Source: JBBTVO01 sp038058335 (lineage in GTDB: Bacteria; Patescibacteriota; Microgenomatia; Levybacterales; UBA12049). From it: a DNA stretch of 16,315 nt. Numbering within the stretch: the stretch's first letter is position 1; each line of letters opens with the position of its first letter. The notes below the pieces were generated by a model. It had not been told where the DNA came from. It searched no databases and saw only the letters and a program-made list of their open reading frames with translations. This document shows positions 1 through 6,778 of this stretch, piece after piece. Location of the stretch: positions 1-16,315 of the forward strand of contig JBBUBI010000016.1 in assembly GCA_038058335.1 (NCBI GenBank), in the 5' to 3' direction. Both the position numbers and the translations under genes were made by a program.

Positions 1-263
1 AAGACAGGGATAATCTCATAAAATATCTCAAAACAAAGAATTTCCATCTCTCCGATGTCTGGTATGATGCTCCGATCGCGCCGAAAAGATTTATGAAAAA
101 AATAAATTACCTGCCTGCCGGCAGGCAGGTCAAAAATAATTGCCCCAATGCAGAAAAAATTTCAGAGAAAATTCTCAATCTTCCAACGCACAAAAATATT
201 TCCGAGAAACAGGCAGGATATTTATCAAAATTGATCAATCAATTCTTGATTCCTAATTCTTAA
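1..263 (+). CDS. DegT/DnrJ/EryC1/StrS-family aminotransferase, C-terminal end (5' partial)
   Basis: An open frame with codons starting at base 3 runs from the window edge to TAA at 261-263, giving the last 86 residues. The visible motifs WYDAPIAPKRF and CPNAEKISEKILNLPTHKNIS match the C-terminal domain of PLP-dependent sugar aminotransferases of the DegT/DnrJ/EryC1/StrS type. These make amino sugars for surface polysaccharides; the PLP lysine would lie upstream of the window. Just before the conserved CPNAEK the frame contains the peptide LPAGRQV, encoded by a perfect 22-bp palindrome, which looks like an insertion relative to the family. The next gene (FemAB type) starts 3 bases after the stop, so the two are probably co-transcribed. 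The family is fairly sure; the exact substrate cannot be told. Confidence 0.75.
   Translation, partial: DRDNLIKYLKTKNFHLSDVWYDAPIAPKRFMKKINYLPAGRQVKNNCPNAEKISEKILNLPTHKNISEKQAGYLSKLINQFLIPNS
109..130. repeat. 22-bp perfect palindrome inside the aminotransferase gene
   Basis: Bases 109-119 (ACCTGCCTGCC) are followed directly by their exact reverse complement at 120-130, with no loop. The flanking bases 108 (T) and 131 (C) do not pair, so the palindrome ends sharply. It is GC-rich in an AT-rich context and is read in frame as LPAGRQV. From memory, the same palindrome and the peptide PAGRQ recur within genes of Patescibacteria genomes; this was not checked here. Confidence 0.85.
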
Positions 264-266
264 ATC

Positions 267-1280
267 ATGATAGTAATTAAAGAAATTAACAATAAAAATG
301 AATGGGAAAATTTCCTAAAAAGCCGAGAGGAAGCGAACTTCTTGCAAAGTTGGTATTGGGGAGAATTTCATAAGAATTTGGGGCAGGAAATTATAAGATC
401 CGGATTTTATCGCGGTTCCAAACTTGAAGGCGTGATGCTTTCTATTATTGAGGAAGCAAAAAGAGGTAAGCATCTAATAGTTCCAGGCGGTCCGATCATC
501 GACTGGAAAAATGAGGAAATCGTAAGTTCTTTTGTTAAAGAAATTAAAAAAATTGCGTATCTTAATGACTGCGCTTTTATAAGAGTCCGTCCACAGCTTC
601 TCTCAGACGACTTTTCAAAAAAACTTTTTAAGGATCTTGGATTTTCCGAAGCACCAATGCACCTTCATGCACAACTCACGTCACAGATTGATATTACAAA
701 ATCTGAAGAAGAGCTGATTGCAAATATGAGAAAGAATACTCGTCATGAAATAAGAAAGGCAGAAAAAGAAAAAATAAACGTCACAACATCTGCTGATCCA
801 AAAGATATGAGAAAGTTTTATAACCTTCAGGTTGAGACATCATTGCGGCAAAAATTTGTGCCTTTTTCCTATGAATATTTACATGAACAATTTAAAATTT
901 TTGCAGAGAATAATCTGGCGTTTTTGTATAGCGCTTATTTTGAAAAAAAACTTCTGGCACAAGCTTTCATAATTTTATACGGAAACGAAGCAGTCTATCA
1001 TTATGGAGCTTCCACTGATGAAGGACGAAATCATCCCGGCGCGTATCTTATCCAATGGGAGGCGGTAAAAGAAGCAAAAAAGCGGGGGCTTAGAAAATAT
1101 AATTTTTGGGGAGTGGCAAATGATCCGAAACATCGCTTTTATGGACTTTCGATTTTCAAACGCGGCTTCGGAGGAGAGGATATCGAATATCTTCCAGCCC
1201 AAGACCTCGTAATAAACTATCCAAAATATCTCATAAACCTCGCCATCGAAAAACTCAGAAAACTAAGAAGAAGAGTCTAA
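267..1280 (+). CDS. FemAB-family aminoacyltransferase (peptidoglycan bridge type)
   Basis: A 337-residue protein of the FemABX fold (two GNAT-like subdomains). These enzymes transfer amino acids from aminoacyl-tRNA to the stem peptide of lipid II, building the peptidoglycan cross-bridge at the cytoplasmic face of the membrane. Family signatures are FLQSWYWGEF near residues 25-34, NMRKNTRHEIRKAE near 153-166 (the usual basic stretch), and NFWGVANDPKHRFYGLSIFK near 279-298 followed by RGFGGE. Length is typical, and there is no signal peptide. The start ATG lies 3 bases after the stop of the aminotransferase and has no Shine-Dalgarno site, so an envelope operon with coupled translation is likely. 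Its stop overlaps the stop of the convergent next gene by 3-4 bases. Family call is firm; the amino acid transferred is unknown. Confidence 0.85.
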   Translation: MIVIKEINNKNEWENFLKSREEANFLQSWYWGEFHKNLGQEIIRSGFYRGSKLEGVMLSIIEEAKRGKHLIVPGGPIIDWKNEEIVSSFVKEIKKIAYLNDCAFIRVRPQLLSDDFSKKLFKDLGFSEAPMHLHAQLTSQIDITKSEEELIANMRKNTRHEIRKAEKEKINVTTSADPKDMRKFYNLQVETSLRQKFVPFSYEYLHEQFKIFAENNLAFLYSAYFEKKLLAQAFIILYGNEAVYHYGASTDEGRNHPGAYLIQWEAVKEAKKRGLRKYNFWGVANDPKHRFYGLSIFKRGFGGEDIEYLPAQDLVINYPKYLINLAIEKLRKLRRRV

Positions 1281-2593
1281 TTTCCAGCAGGATAATAGCG
1301 ATAAAATCCTCTTACCTTCTCACTTCTGATTCTTCCATCTTTTTCCATCTGCGTCAAATGCTTTCGCAAGGGCGTACCTGTCAATCCCAACGTACTCATT
1401 AGAGATGGAGTATCAATCCCAGGATTCTCTTTAATAAGGTCATACATTCTTCTAATATTTTGTTCTCTTTTTTTTCTTTTATACCCAATGGAATAAGGAT
1501 AATATAGCTCCATACTGGTTCTAGAAAAAGACGACAGATTGGATAAGACTTCCGAGGCCAATACTGCAACCGAATTATCAGCTGTCGCATCCCTCACTAC
1601 ATCACCAAGAGGAGCTAAAACTTCTTCAACAACCAATCTGCCAAGAGTGTCTATCTCTACCACTGAATAATTTTCTCCACCCTTGAATTTTCCTCTACTT
1701 AAGAAGCCTTGCGCTGCTAACGAAGTTAAAACAGCTGATATCGTAGACCTCCTACTTTTTTTCCATTTAGATTTAATCTTTTTTGAAATATTTTCATAAA
1801 CAGTTGATCCAGTAATTGTAATCCCTGCGTCACCCAGTTTTTGACAAATCCTTGCTATCATCATATAAAGACCAGGGTCGTTTTCATAGCCATCTACTTT
1901 AATAGAAGTTTTATCTGACATTTCATATGTCACTTGTACATTTTTTCTGGCAGAAGATACTGCTTCATACTTCACAGCTCCTGTATTGCGCATTGCTAAG
2001 AGACTACCTTCTACTAGTGCGTGGCTAAAGTTAAGATTTCTCTCAATATCTATTTCTCTTACTGGTCTTTCTTGGCTATACAAAAATTGTAAAATTTTTG
2101 CTCTTGCATAGGGAGCTCTATTTTTGGACGTAGAATTAGTTGCTCCCAGAACTGAATAGAGACTACTGTTGTTTCTGCTTTCAAAGCTTAAAGCAAAGCA
2201 TGCTGCGGGAATCCCATACCTCTTACCTTCTTCTGTTAACCCAAAGCCAACTACTTCTTCTTTACCAAAACTATCTAGCACATACTCTTCTGCAACTAAA
2301 CCAATTGGACAGAGTGTTTGAATGCAATATCCAGTTACATTAGTCATTGGATTGCGACCCAATACATTTTTATTTCCAACTATGCTTACAAAGTTTTCTC
2401 CTAATTCTTTTGGAGATATGTATCCATTTGCTGGCAATAAATTGATAACAATTGATTTCGGAGCACCATTTATCGATGCCAGGAGAGCGGCCATGCGCTC
2501 TTCAGGATCTATCGGAAATTCTGTTTCACGAACCCTTCTATCTCCAACAAAAGCATCTTTTGGAGTTACACTTGAAATTTCTCTGCCTGCCAT
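1277..2593 (-). CDS. Uncharacterised protein with several winged-helix domains (possible transcription regulator)
   Basis: 438 residues, not recognised as a named family. The sequence reads as a string of winged helix-turn-helix units: about 45-135 (ends in GFGLTEEGKRYGIP, a common wing pattern), 160-225 (YARAKILQFLY... then HALVEGSLLAMRNTGAVKY), 240-325 (STISAVLTSLAAQGFLSRGK) and 378-436 (IRRMYDLIKENPGIDTPSLM then LRKHLTQMEKDGRI). The last is the clearest. A lysine/arginine-rich linker (KSKWKKSRRS) sits near 275-283. It has no membrane segment. The ATG at 2591-2593 is preceded by AGGA seven bases upstream, one of the few Shine-Dalgarno sites in this window. It is divergent from gyrB and could act on the shared upstream region, but that is inference. 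Confidence 0.6.
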   Translation of the reverse strand: MAGREISSVTPKDAFVGDRRVRETEFPIDPEERMAALLASINGAPKSIVINLLPANGYISPKELGENFVSIVGNKNVLGRNPMTNVTGYCIQTLCPIGLVAEEYVLDSFGKEEVVGFGLTEEGKRYGIPAACFALSFESRNNSSLYSVLGATNSTSKNRAPYARAKILQFLYSQERPVREIDIERNLNFSHALVEGSLLAMRNTGAVKYEAVSSARKNVQVTYEMSDKTSIKVDGYENDPGLYMMIARICQKLGDAGITITGSTVYENISKKIKSKWKKSRRSTISAVLTSLAAQGFLSRGKFKGGENYSVVEIDTLGRLVVEEVLAPLGDVVRDATADNSVAVLASEVLSNLSSFSRTSMELYYPYSIGYKRKKREQNIRRMYDLIKENPGIDTPSLMSTLGLTGTPLRKHLTQMEKDGRIRSEKVRGFYRYYPAGN

Positions 2594-2619
2594 AATTGAT
2601 CCTGAATTTTACCACAAAA

Positions 2620-2647
2620 ACTATAAGATATCAAACCAAATCGTTAA
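2620..2647 (-). promoter_or_regulatory. Candidate promoter of the winged-helix gene
   Basis: On the minus strand TATAGT (2620-2625, five of six matches to the -10 consensus) is preceded 16 bases upstream by TTAACG (2642-2647, four of six to the -35). The transcript would have a leader of about 20 bases that includes the AGGA ribosome-binding site. It faces away from gyrB. Moderate support only. Confidence 0.4.
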
Positions 2648-2654
2648 TGTACTC

Positions 2655-2683
2655 TTCCAATTTAGGCTTGGTTTTGCTATCAT
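2655..2683 (+). promoter_or_regulatory. Weak candidate promoter of gyrB
   Basis: TATCAT at 2678-2683 (five of six to the -10 consensus) lies 7 bases before the gyrB ATG. A poor -35 (TTCCAA, 2655-2660) stands 17 bases upstream. There is no Shine-Dalgarno site before gyrB, and the -10 to ATG distance matches leaderless transcription as in the better promoters for ppa and xer. Confidence 0.35.
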
Positions 2684-2690
2684 ATTTATT

Positions 2691-4664
2691 ATGGCTTTAT
2701 CCAAGAAAGACAATAAAGATAAGATATCTACTTCTTATTCTGCGCAAAATATTCAGGTACTTGAAGGCTTAGAGCCGGTCCGCAAACGCCCCGGAATGTA
2801 TATCGGCTCAACTGACGTAATTGGTCTTCATGAAACGCTTCGCGAAATTATTGACAACGCAGTCGATGAGGCCTTGGCAGGACACGCAAGTAATGTCTGG
2901 ATATCGCTTAACAAGGACGGCTCAGCAACTGTCATCGATGACGGACGCGGAATTCCCGTGGACATAATGCCTCAGTTTAAAAAGTCTGCGCTTGAGATCG
3001 TAATGACGAAATTGCATGCAGGGGGAAAATTTGGCGGAAGTGCATATAAAATCTCAGGAGGTCTCCATGGAGTAGGATCATCGGTCGTAAACGCGCTGTC
3101 GAAATGGATGTGGATCGAAGTAAAACGTGACGGTAAAATTCATAGACAAGAATATCAAAAGGGATTGGCAAAAACTCCGCTTCAGATTGTAAAAGGATCT
3201 AAATCCGAAATCCCAGGATTTAAGGACGATCGTAAAAGCGGAACCACAGCAACATTCTTGCCTGATGACGATATCTTCTCGACCATTGAATTTGAATTTG
3301 ACACAGTAAAAAAAGCAATTCGTGAACGAGCATACCTCGTGCCCAATCTTTATTTTCATCTTTATGACTTTCGAATCTCTCCGCACAATGAAGTAAATTA
3401 TTATTTTGAAGGCGGTATCTCATCTCTCGTCACAAGACTCAATGACAACAAGGATCCGCTTCATAAGACTATCTTTGTCAAAAAACAAAATAATGATGTC
3501 GAAGTCGAAGTAGCTCTTCAATACAATAACGCTTATTCGGAAAATGTCGAAAGCTATGTAAATGTAATTAACACTGTAAACGGCGGAACGCACCTTACCG
3601 GATTTCGAATGGCTCTTACTCGCGCGATAAATGATTATGGCAAAAAGATCGGATCTTTCAAAAATGACGAAGAAGGTATTACGGGCGATGATACCAGAGA
3701 AGGACTGACTGCTGTAGTTTTCGTAAAAATGCCTCAGGATCGTATTCAATTTGAAGGACAAACAAAAGGAAAACTCGGAAACGCGGAAATCCAACCGGTT
3801 GTCCAGACAATTGTAAAGGAAGGACTTACCACTTTTTTTGAGGAAAATCCAAGTGACGGAAGAAGAATTCTCGAGAAGGTTTATCTTGCAGCCAAAGCAA
3901 GACTCGCTGCTAAGGCTGCGAAGGAAGCAATCCTTAGAAAAGGAGCGCTTGAAGGCTCATCTCTTCCGGGAAAGCTTGCTGACTGTCAGGAAAAAGATCC
4001 GAGCATTTCCGAACTATATATAGTGGAGGGGGATAGTGCAGGCGGATCAGCAAAGCAGGGAAGAGACAGGAAATTCCAGGCAATACTTCCTATCGGAGGA
4101 AAAATTCTTAATACCGAACGGGCAAGACTGGACAAGATCATCGAACACGAGGAATTAAAGAACTTAATTATTGCTCTTGGGATGGGAATAGGGGAGACGA
4201 TTAAATTTGAAAAACTTAGATATCACAGGATTATTATTATGACCGATGCGGATGTCGACGGAGAACACATAGAAACTCTGATATTAACTTTTTTCTACAG
4301 ACATTTACCAGATATCATGAAGCAGGGTTTTCTTTATATTGCCCAACCTCCGCTATTTAAAGTGCAAGCCGGCAAAGAAATTCAATACGCGTATTCGGAA
4401 GAGGAAAGAGATAAGGCAATAAAAGAAATAAAAGTAAAGAGCAAGCTCAATATTACAATACAACGCTACAAAGGTCTGGGAGAAATGAACCCCGAACAGC
4501 TCTGGGAAACGACCATGAATCCCGCAAATAGAATATTGAAACAGGTCACCATCGACGATGCCGAAGAAGCAGACGCGACTTTCACGATGCTCATGGGCGA
4601 CGAAGTCCCACCGCGCAAACACTTTATCCAAAGCAATGCGAAGCTCGCAACATTAGATTTATGA
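2691..4664 (+). CDS. gyrB: DNA gyrase subunit B
   Basis: 657 residues, normal for a short GyrB. This ATPase subunit pairs with GyrA to introduce negative supercoils. The GHKL ATPase motifs are clear: EIIDNAVDEA (52-61), DDGRGIP (83-89), and the glycine-rich lid GGLHGVGSSVVNALS (123-137). The TOPRIM domain has EGDSAGG (Glu446) and DADVDGEH (Asp519, 521, 523) for the metal ions; QRYKGLGEMNPEQLW follows at about 591. The open frame continues upstream to 2322, but that part is antisense to the winged-helix gene and unlike GyrB, whereas MALSKK... precedes the standard GyrB opening, so ATG 2691 is chosen. The TGA stop overlaps the ATG of the next gene by 4 bases. gyrA lies about 2.1 kb downstream. 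GyrB is favoured over ParE because a GyrA with a gyrase box is present. Confidence 0.95.
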   Translation: MALSKKDNKDKISTSYSAQNIQVLEGLEPVRKRPGMYIGSTDVIGLHETLREIIDNAVDEALAGHASNVWISLNKDGSATVIDDGRGIPVDIMPQFKKSALEIVMTKLHAGGKFGGSAYKISGGLHGVGSSVVNALSKWMWIEVKRDGKIHRQEYQKGLAKTPLQIVKGSKSEIPGFKDDRKSGTTATFLPDDDIFSTIEFEFDTVKKAIRERAYLVPNLYFHLYDFRISPHNEVNYYFEGGISSLVTRLNDNKDPLHKTIFVKKQNNDVEVEVALQYNNAYSENVESYVNVINTVNGGTHLTGFRMALTRAINDYGKKIGSFKNDEEGITGDDTREGLTAVVFVKMPQDRIQFEGQTKGKLGNAEIQPVVQTIVKEGLTTFFEENPSDGRRILEKVYLAAKARLAAKAAKEAILRKGALEGSSLPGKLADCQEKDPSISELYIVEGDSAGGSAKQGRDRKFQAILPIGGKILNTERARLDKIIEHEELKNLIIALGMGIGETIKFEKLRYHRIIIMTDADVDGEHIETLILTFFYRHLPDIMKQGFLYIAQPPLFKVQAGKEIQYAYSEEERDKAIKEIKVKSKLNITIQRYKGLGEMNPEQLWETTMNPANRILKQVTIDDAEEADATFTMLMGDEVPPRKHFIQSNAKLATLDL

Positions 4665-5233
4665 TTAGTGACTTAGGAGAATTAAGACCACCACAACAAG
4701 AAGAGCGACCGGAACGTACAAGATTTGAAACTGCAAATGATGCCTGGGGAGAATTAATGGATGAGATTGGACAATTAAAAAAAAGCGATATTACAGAAAG
4801 AAACGCGACTTTTATTGCGGGGATACTCGTAGCAAGAGACCTGGAATTGGATTTTTTAGATACTCAAAGCATTGAAGTAGGCATGGATACTTCTAATCCT
4901 TCTTATCAGGAGAAGCACGAAAAACACAAAAAAGATACTGGAAAGTATGTAGACATACTCCGAGAAGCAAGAAATGGAGATTTTTCAAAATTGATAGATC
5001 ATATAAGGGAGCTGGCAAAAGATCATAGGGATATGGCTGAAGATTATGATGAAGAAGATTCTTCATATATACGGCTCTCGAGTAATGCACAGAATCTGGA
5101 GTTAATAGCTGAGAAAATTCCTCCGACTGGAGACGGATCAACTATTCGAGTACCAAACCCTGCTCATATAGAAGAACCTGTTCCACTCAGAATCCAGCTT
5201 GAAAGATTTGTGAAAGGAGAATCAATAAGATAA
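4661..5233 (+). CDS. Orphan protein of 190 residues, translationally coupled to gyrB
   Basis: Not recognised. The ATG overlaps the gyrB stop in an ATGA arrangement with no Shine-Dalgarno site, so it is probably made by termination-reinitiation after gyrB. The protein is soluble, with no signal or membrane segment. It is rich in charged residues and apparently mostly helical between about residues 25 and 150 (for example NDAWGELMDEIGQLKK and DFSKLIDHIRELAKDHRDMA). An acidic patch EDYDEED lies near 127-133. The N-terminus (PPQQEERPERTR) and C-terminus look flexible. It has no cysteines and no catalytic motif that I can name. Its place suggests expression in fixed ratio with GyrB, but a role in gyrase function is only a guess. 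Confidence 0.7.
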   Translation: MISDLGELRPPQQEERPERTRFETANDAWGELMDEIGQLKKSDITERNATFIAGILVARDLELDFLDTQSIEVGMDTSNPSYQEKHEKHKKDTGKYVDILREARNGDFSKLIDHIRELAKDHRDMAEDYDEEDSSYIRLSSNAQNLELIAEKIPPTGDGSTIRVPNPAHIEEPVPLRIQLERFVKGESIR

Positions 5234-5316
5234 TGAATATTAAGAATTTGCCGGTGGGGAAGATCCCGCCCCTTGAAAAGTCTCTTCAAACTCTCAAAAT
5301 CTTCAAAACTACCTAG
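5233..5316 (+). CDS. Possible short ORF after the gyrB-linked gene
   Basis: The stop of the preceding gene (TAA 5231-5233) shares its last base with an ATG, opening a 27-codon frame ending at TAG 5314-5316, inside the left palindromic element of the transposase. The peptide starts MNIKNLPVGKIPPLEKSL. It could be a coupled micro-protein, or the stub of a gene cut off by arrival of the transposase. The IPP-containing start loosely recalls the opening of longer enzymes, but this is too short to name. Weak call. Confidence 0.25.
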   Translation: MNIKNLPVGKIPPLEKSLQTLKIFKTT

Positions 5317-5350
5317 GTGCCGCTATAAATCCACCTCCGAGGTGGATTTA
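5311..5350. repeat. Left REP-like doublet beside the transposase
   Basis: The core CCACCTCCGAGGTGG (5331-5345) is extended by TAAAT on the left and ATTTA on the right into a perfect 25-bp hairpin with 12-base arms and one central base (5326-5350). A second, shorter palindrome ACCTAGGT (5311-5318) precedes it, with AGGTG exactly 12 bases before CACCTCC. The same layout is found on the other side of the transposase. The transposase stop codon (5348-5350) lies within the hairpin, which may also act as a terminator for both directions. Confidence 0.8.
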
Positions 5351-6016
5351 TTCTAAAGTAAGATGTTTTATTTTATCAAGTTCCCTTTGATAGGCCAATT
5401 GATCTTTTAAAAAATCGACATGATCCTCCGGTGTCTTAAAAAATTCTAGGATTTTATTTGCCTCACAAAAAGATTTAACTTTCCCAATGTACTCTGGTAG
5501 GGATGACCAAGGATAGTTAAGTAATGAAACAAAATCTTTGACAATATATGAAGTCGCTGGATTAAGATGAATATATCTTGAAACATGAAGTAGCTGCTCA
5601 TCAGTTTCAATCAAAACCGCCTTAAATTGACCAGTAAAAAGATGTCCACTCCTTTCGTTTTTTGTATTAAAGTATCTAGTATAACTGTTTTGAAAATTAG
5701 ACAAAAATTTTGAAATCCCATTTTCATAAGTTTGCCTCAAAAGCAAATGAAAATGATTTGGCATTAAACAGAAAGCAAATATGTCAACTAATTTGGCTTC
5801 ATTTTTAATCTTGAGTTTAATCTTATTTTTTTCTTCAGAAGAAAGTTTAGAAAACTTAGAAAATTTAATGAGAGGGGTGGCAAATCGATAATAATCAATA
5901 ACGTCTACAGCCCTTTTAAATTCCCGTTTATCTGTAAATACAGGACGGTGATCAACTCCTCGATTGAAAACATGATAAATCTGACTTTCAACTAAAGGGA
6001 GCAGACGTCTTGGCAT
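5348..6016 (-). CDS. REP-associated tyrosine transposase (RAYT, IS200/Y1 HUH type)
   Basis: 222 residues, a usual size. RAYTs are single-strand DNA nucleases of the HUH/Y1 class that act on REP palindromes. The HUH motif is CLMPNHFHLLLR (His88, His90), the catalytic tyrosine is in NSYTRYFN (Tyr112 or Tyr115), and GHLFTGQFKAVLI with YIHLNPA (about 148-154) are hallmark RAYT motifs; the opening YHVFNRG is also typical. The frame is intact, so it may be active. ATG at 6014-6016 has no Shine-Dalgarno site; TTGACA on the minus strand within the right palindromic element could help to drive it. It is bracketed by two copies of a CCACCTCCGAGGTGG element, and a similar inverted pair sits in folD. It separates the gyrB operon from ppa and looks like an insertion. 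Confidence 0.9.
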   Translation of the reverse strand: MPRRLLPLVESQIYHVFNRGVDHRPVFTDKREFKRAVDVIDYYRFATPLIKFSKFSKLSSEEKNKIKLKIKNEAKLVDIFAFCLMPNHFHLLLRQTYENGISKFLSNFQNSYTRYFNTKNERSGHLFTGQFKAVLIETDEQLLHVSRYIHLNPATSYIVKDFVSLLNYPWSSLPEYIGKVKSFCEANKILEFFKTPEDHVDFLKDQLAYQRELDKIKHLTLE

Positions 6017-6041
6017 GTATATATTTTATTGTCGACAAAAA

Positions 6042-6083
6042 CTCCCGAGGTGTCAATAGCAATCCACCTCCGAGGTGGGATTT
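6042..6083. repeat. Right REP-like doublet beside the transposase
   Basis: A degenerate half (CTCCCGAGGTG, 6042-6052) is followed after 12 bases by CACCTCCGAGGTG (6065-6077), within AATCCACCTCCGAGGTGG and then GATTT. The right arm has one extra G compared with the left copy. On the minus strand the degenerate part supplies TTGACA, a perfect -35 box pointing toward the transposase, though no ideal -10 is spaced from it. Confidence 0.8.
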
Positions 6084-6099
6084 AAAATTAAAATGAGAC

Positions 6100-6128
6100 T
6101 TGTGAGCAAAGGGATATTCGAATATAAT
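6100..6128 (+). promoter_or_regulatory. Leaderless promoter of ppa
   Basis: TTGTGA (6100-6105), a 17-base spacer, and a perfect TATAAT (6123-6128). The family-consistent ATG begins at 6135, only 6 bases after the -10 box, so transcription would start at or within a base or two of the A of ATG. No Shine-Dalgarno site is present. The promoter begins about 17 bases after the right REP doublet. Confidence 0.75.
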
Positions 6129-6134
6129 ATTTCT

Positions 6135-6650
6135 ATGGATTTATCAAAGCTTAGTTCGGGGAAAAATCCGCCGGAAGAAGTAAATGTTTACATAGAAATA
6201 CCGGAAGGTGTTTCGGTAAAGTATGAGCTTGATAAAGATTCGGGTTTTATTTTTGTGGATAGATTTCTATTTACGGAAATGAATTATCCGTTTAATTATG
6301 GATTTATTCCAAATACTTTGGCAGATGACGGCGATCCCGTAGATGCTCTGGTTTTATCAAGTAACCCAGTAGTACCGGGAGTTGTGATTGCGTGCAGGCC
6401 AATCGGAATGCTTGAGATGGAAGATGAGGCGGGAATTGATAATAAAATTATTGCAGTTCCGATGCCTAAAGTCGATAATAAATTCAAAGATTACAATGAC
6501 GTCTCAGATATCCCGCAGAAAACAAAAGATGATCTCAAGTATTTTTTTGAAAATTACAAGAAATCCGAGCCTGGCAAATGGGTGAAGATAAAAGACTGGA
6601 AAGGGAAAACTGAGGCGCTCGCTGACATCAAGCGCTCAATCAAATCCTAA
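6135..6650 (+). CDS. ppa: Inorganic pyrophosphatase (family I, soluble)
   Basis: 171 residues. It hydrolyses pyrophosphate to two phosphates in the cytoplasm and so pulls biosynthetic reactions forward. The signature DDGDPVDAL holds metal-binding Asp65, Asp67 and Asp70; EDEAGIDNK supplies Asp97 and Asp102, and YKK near 141-143 is the conserved active-site stretch. These positions match E. coli PPase within about a residue when translation starts at ATG 6135. Upstream in-frame ATGs (6075, 6093) would add residues not found in the family and would lie before the promoter -10 box at 6123-6128, so they are rejected. The gene stands alone between the transposase and gyrA. Confidence 0.95.
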   Translation: MDLSKLSSGKNPPEEVNVYIEIPEGVSVKYELDKDSGFIFVDRFLFTEMNYPFNYGFIPNTLADDGDPVDALVLSSNPVVPGVVIACRPIGMLEMEDEAGIDNKIIAVPMPKVDNKFKDYNDVSDIPQKTKDDLKYFFENYKKSEPGKWVKIKDWKGKTEALADIKRSIKS

Positions 6651-6778
6651 ATCTTAATTTCTAAATTCTAAACAATATCTAAATTCGAATGAATAAAATC
6701 CTAAACATTTAGAAATTGGAATTTTGAATTTGTAATTTATTTAGGATTTAGTGCTTAGAGTTTAGAATTTTTTAATTT
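6651..6778. repeat. Intergenic region of degenerate TTTAGAATT-like units
   Basis: 128 bases of very AT-rich DNA with repeated short words. The left half carries the words in one orientation (CCTAAAT, CTAAATTCTAAA, ATCTAAATTC, CCTAAAC) and the right half in the other (TTTAGAAATT, TTTAGGATTTAG, TTAGAGTTTAGAATTTT), giving a large imperfect inverted structure centred near 6710-6720. TAGAAT (6763-6768) 10 bases before the gyrA ATG may be a -10 box, but the -35 (TTTAGG, 6740-6745) is poor. The region probably holds the ppa transcript end and the gyrA promoter. Confidence 0.55.

Larger units (their letters stand above)
5311..6083. mobile_element. RAYT transposon-like unit with terminal REP doublets
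   Basis: The unit comprises the left doublet, the HUH transposase and the right doublet. Both doublets have the same order (degenerate half, 12-base spacer, perfect 15-bp palindrome) in direct orientation, with 18 identical bases (5328-5345 and 6061-6078). This resembles an IS200/IS605-like element or a domesticated RAYT-REP locus. Exact ends are not determined, and no target duplication is expected for this class. Confidence 0.65.

Noticed and set aside
2583..2592. CTGCCTGCC as a second copy of the 22-bp palindrome
   Set aside because: Only one arm is present, with no complementary arm next to it; likely chance. The same holds for CAGGCAGG near 210.
2322..2690. Open frame extending gyrB upstream by 123 codons
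   Set aside because: It is antisense to the winged-helix gene, unlike any GyrB N-terminus, and lies before the likely promoter.
5253..5270. GGTGGG-GAAGAT-CCCGCC stem as a terminator
   Set aside because: One G-T pair and no T run follows; not convincing as an intrinsic terminator.
6075..6134. Longer start for the pyrophosphatase
   Set aside because: It lies in and after the REP palindrome and before the promoter; starting at 6135 puts the metal-binding aspartates at family positions.
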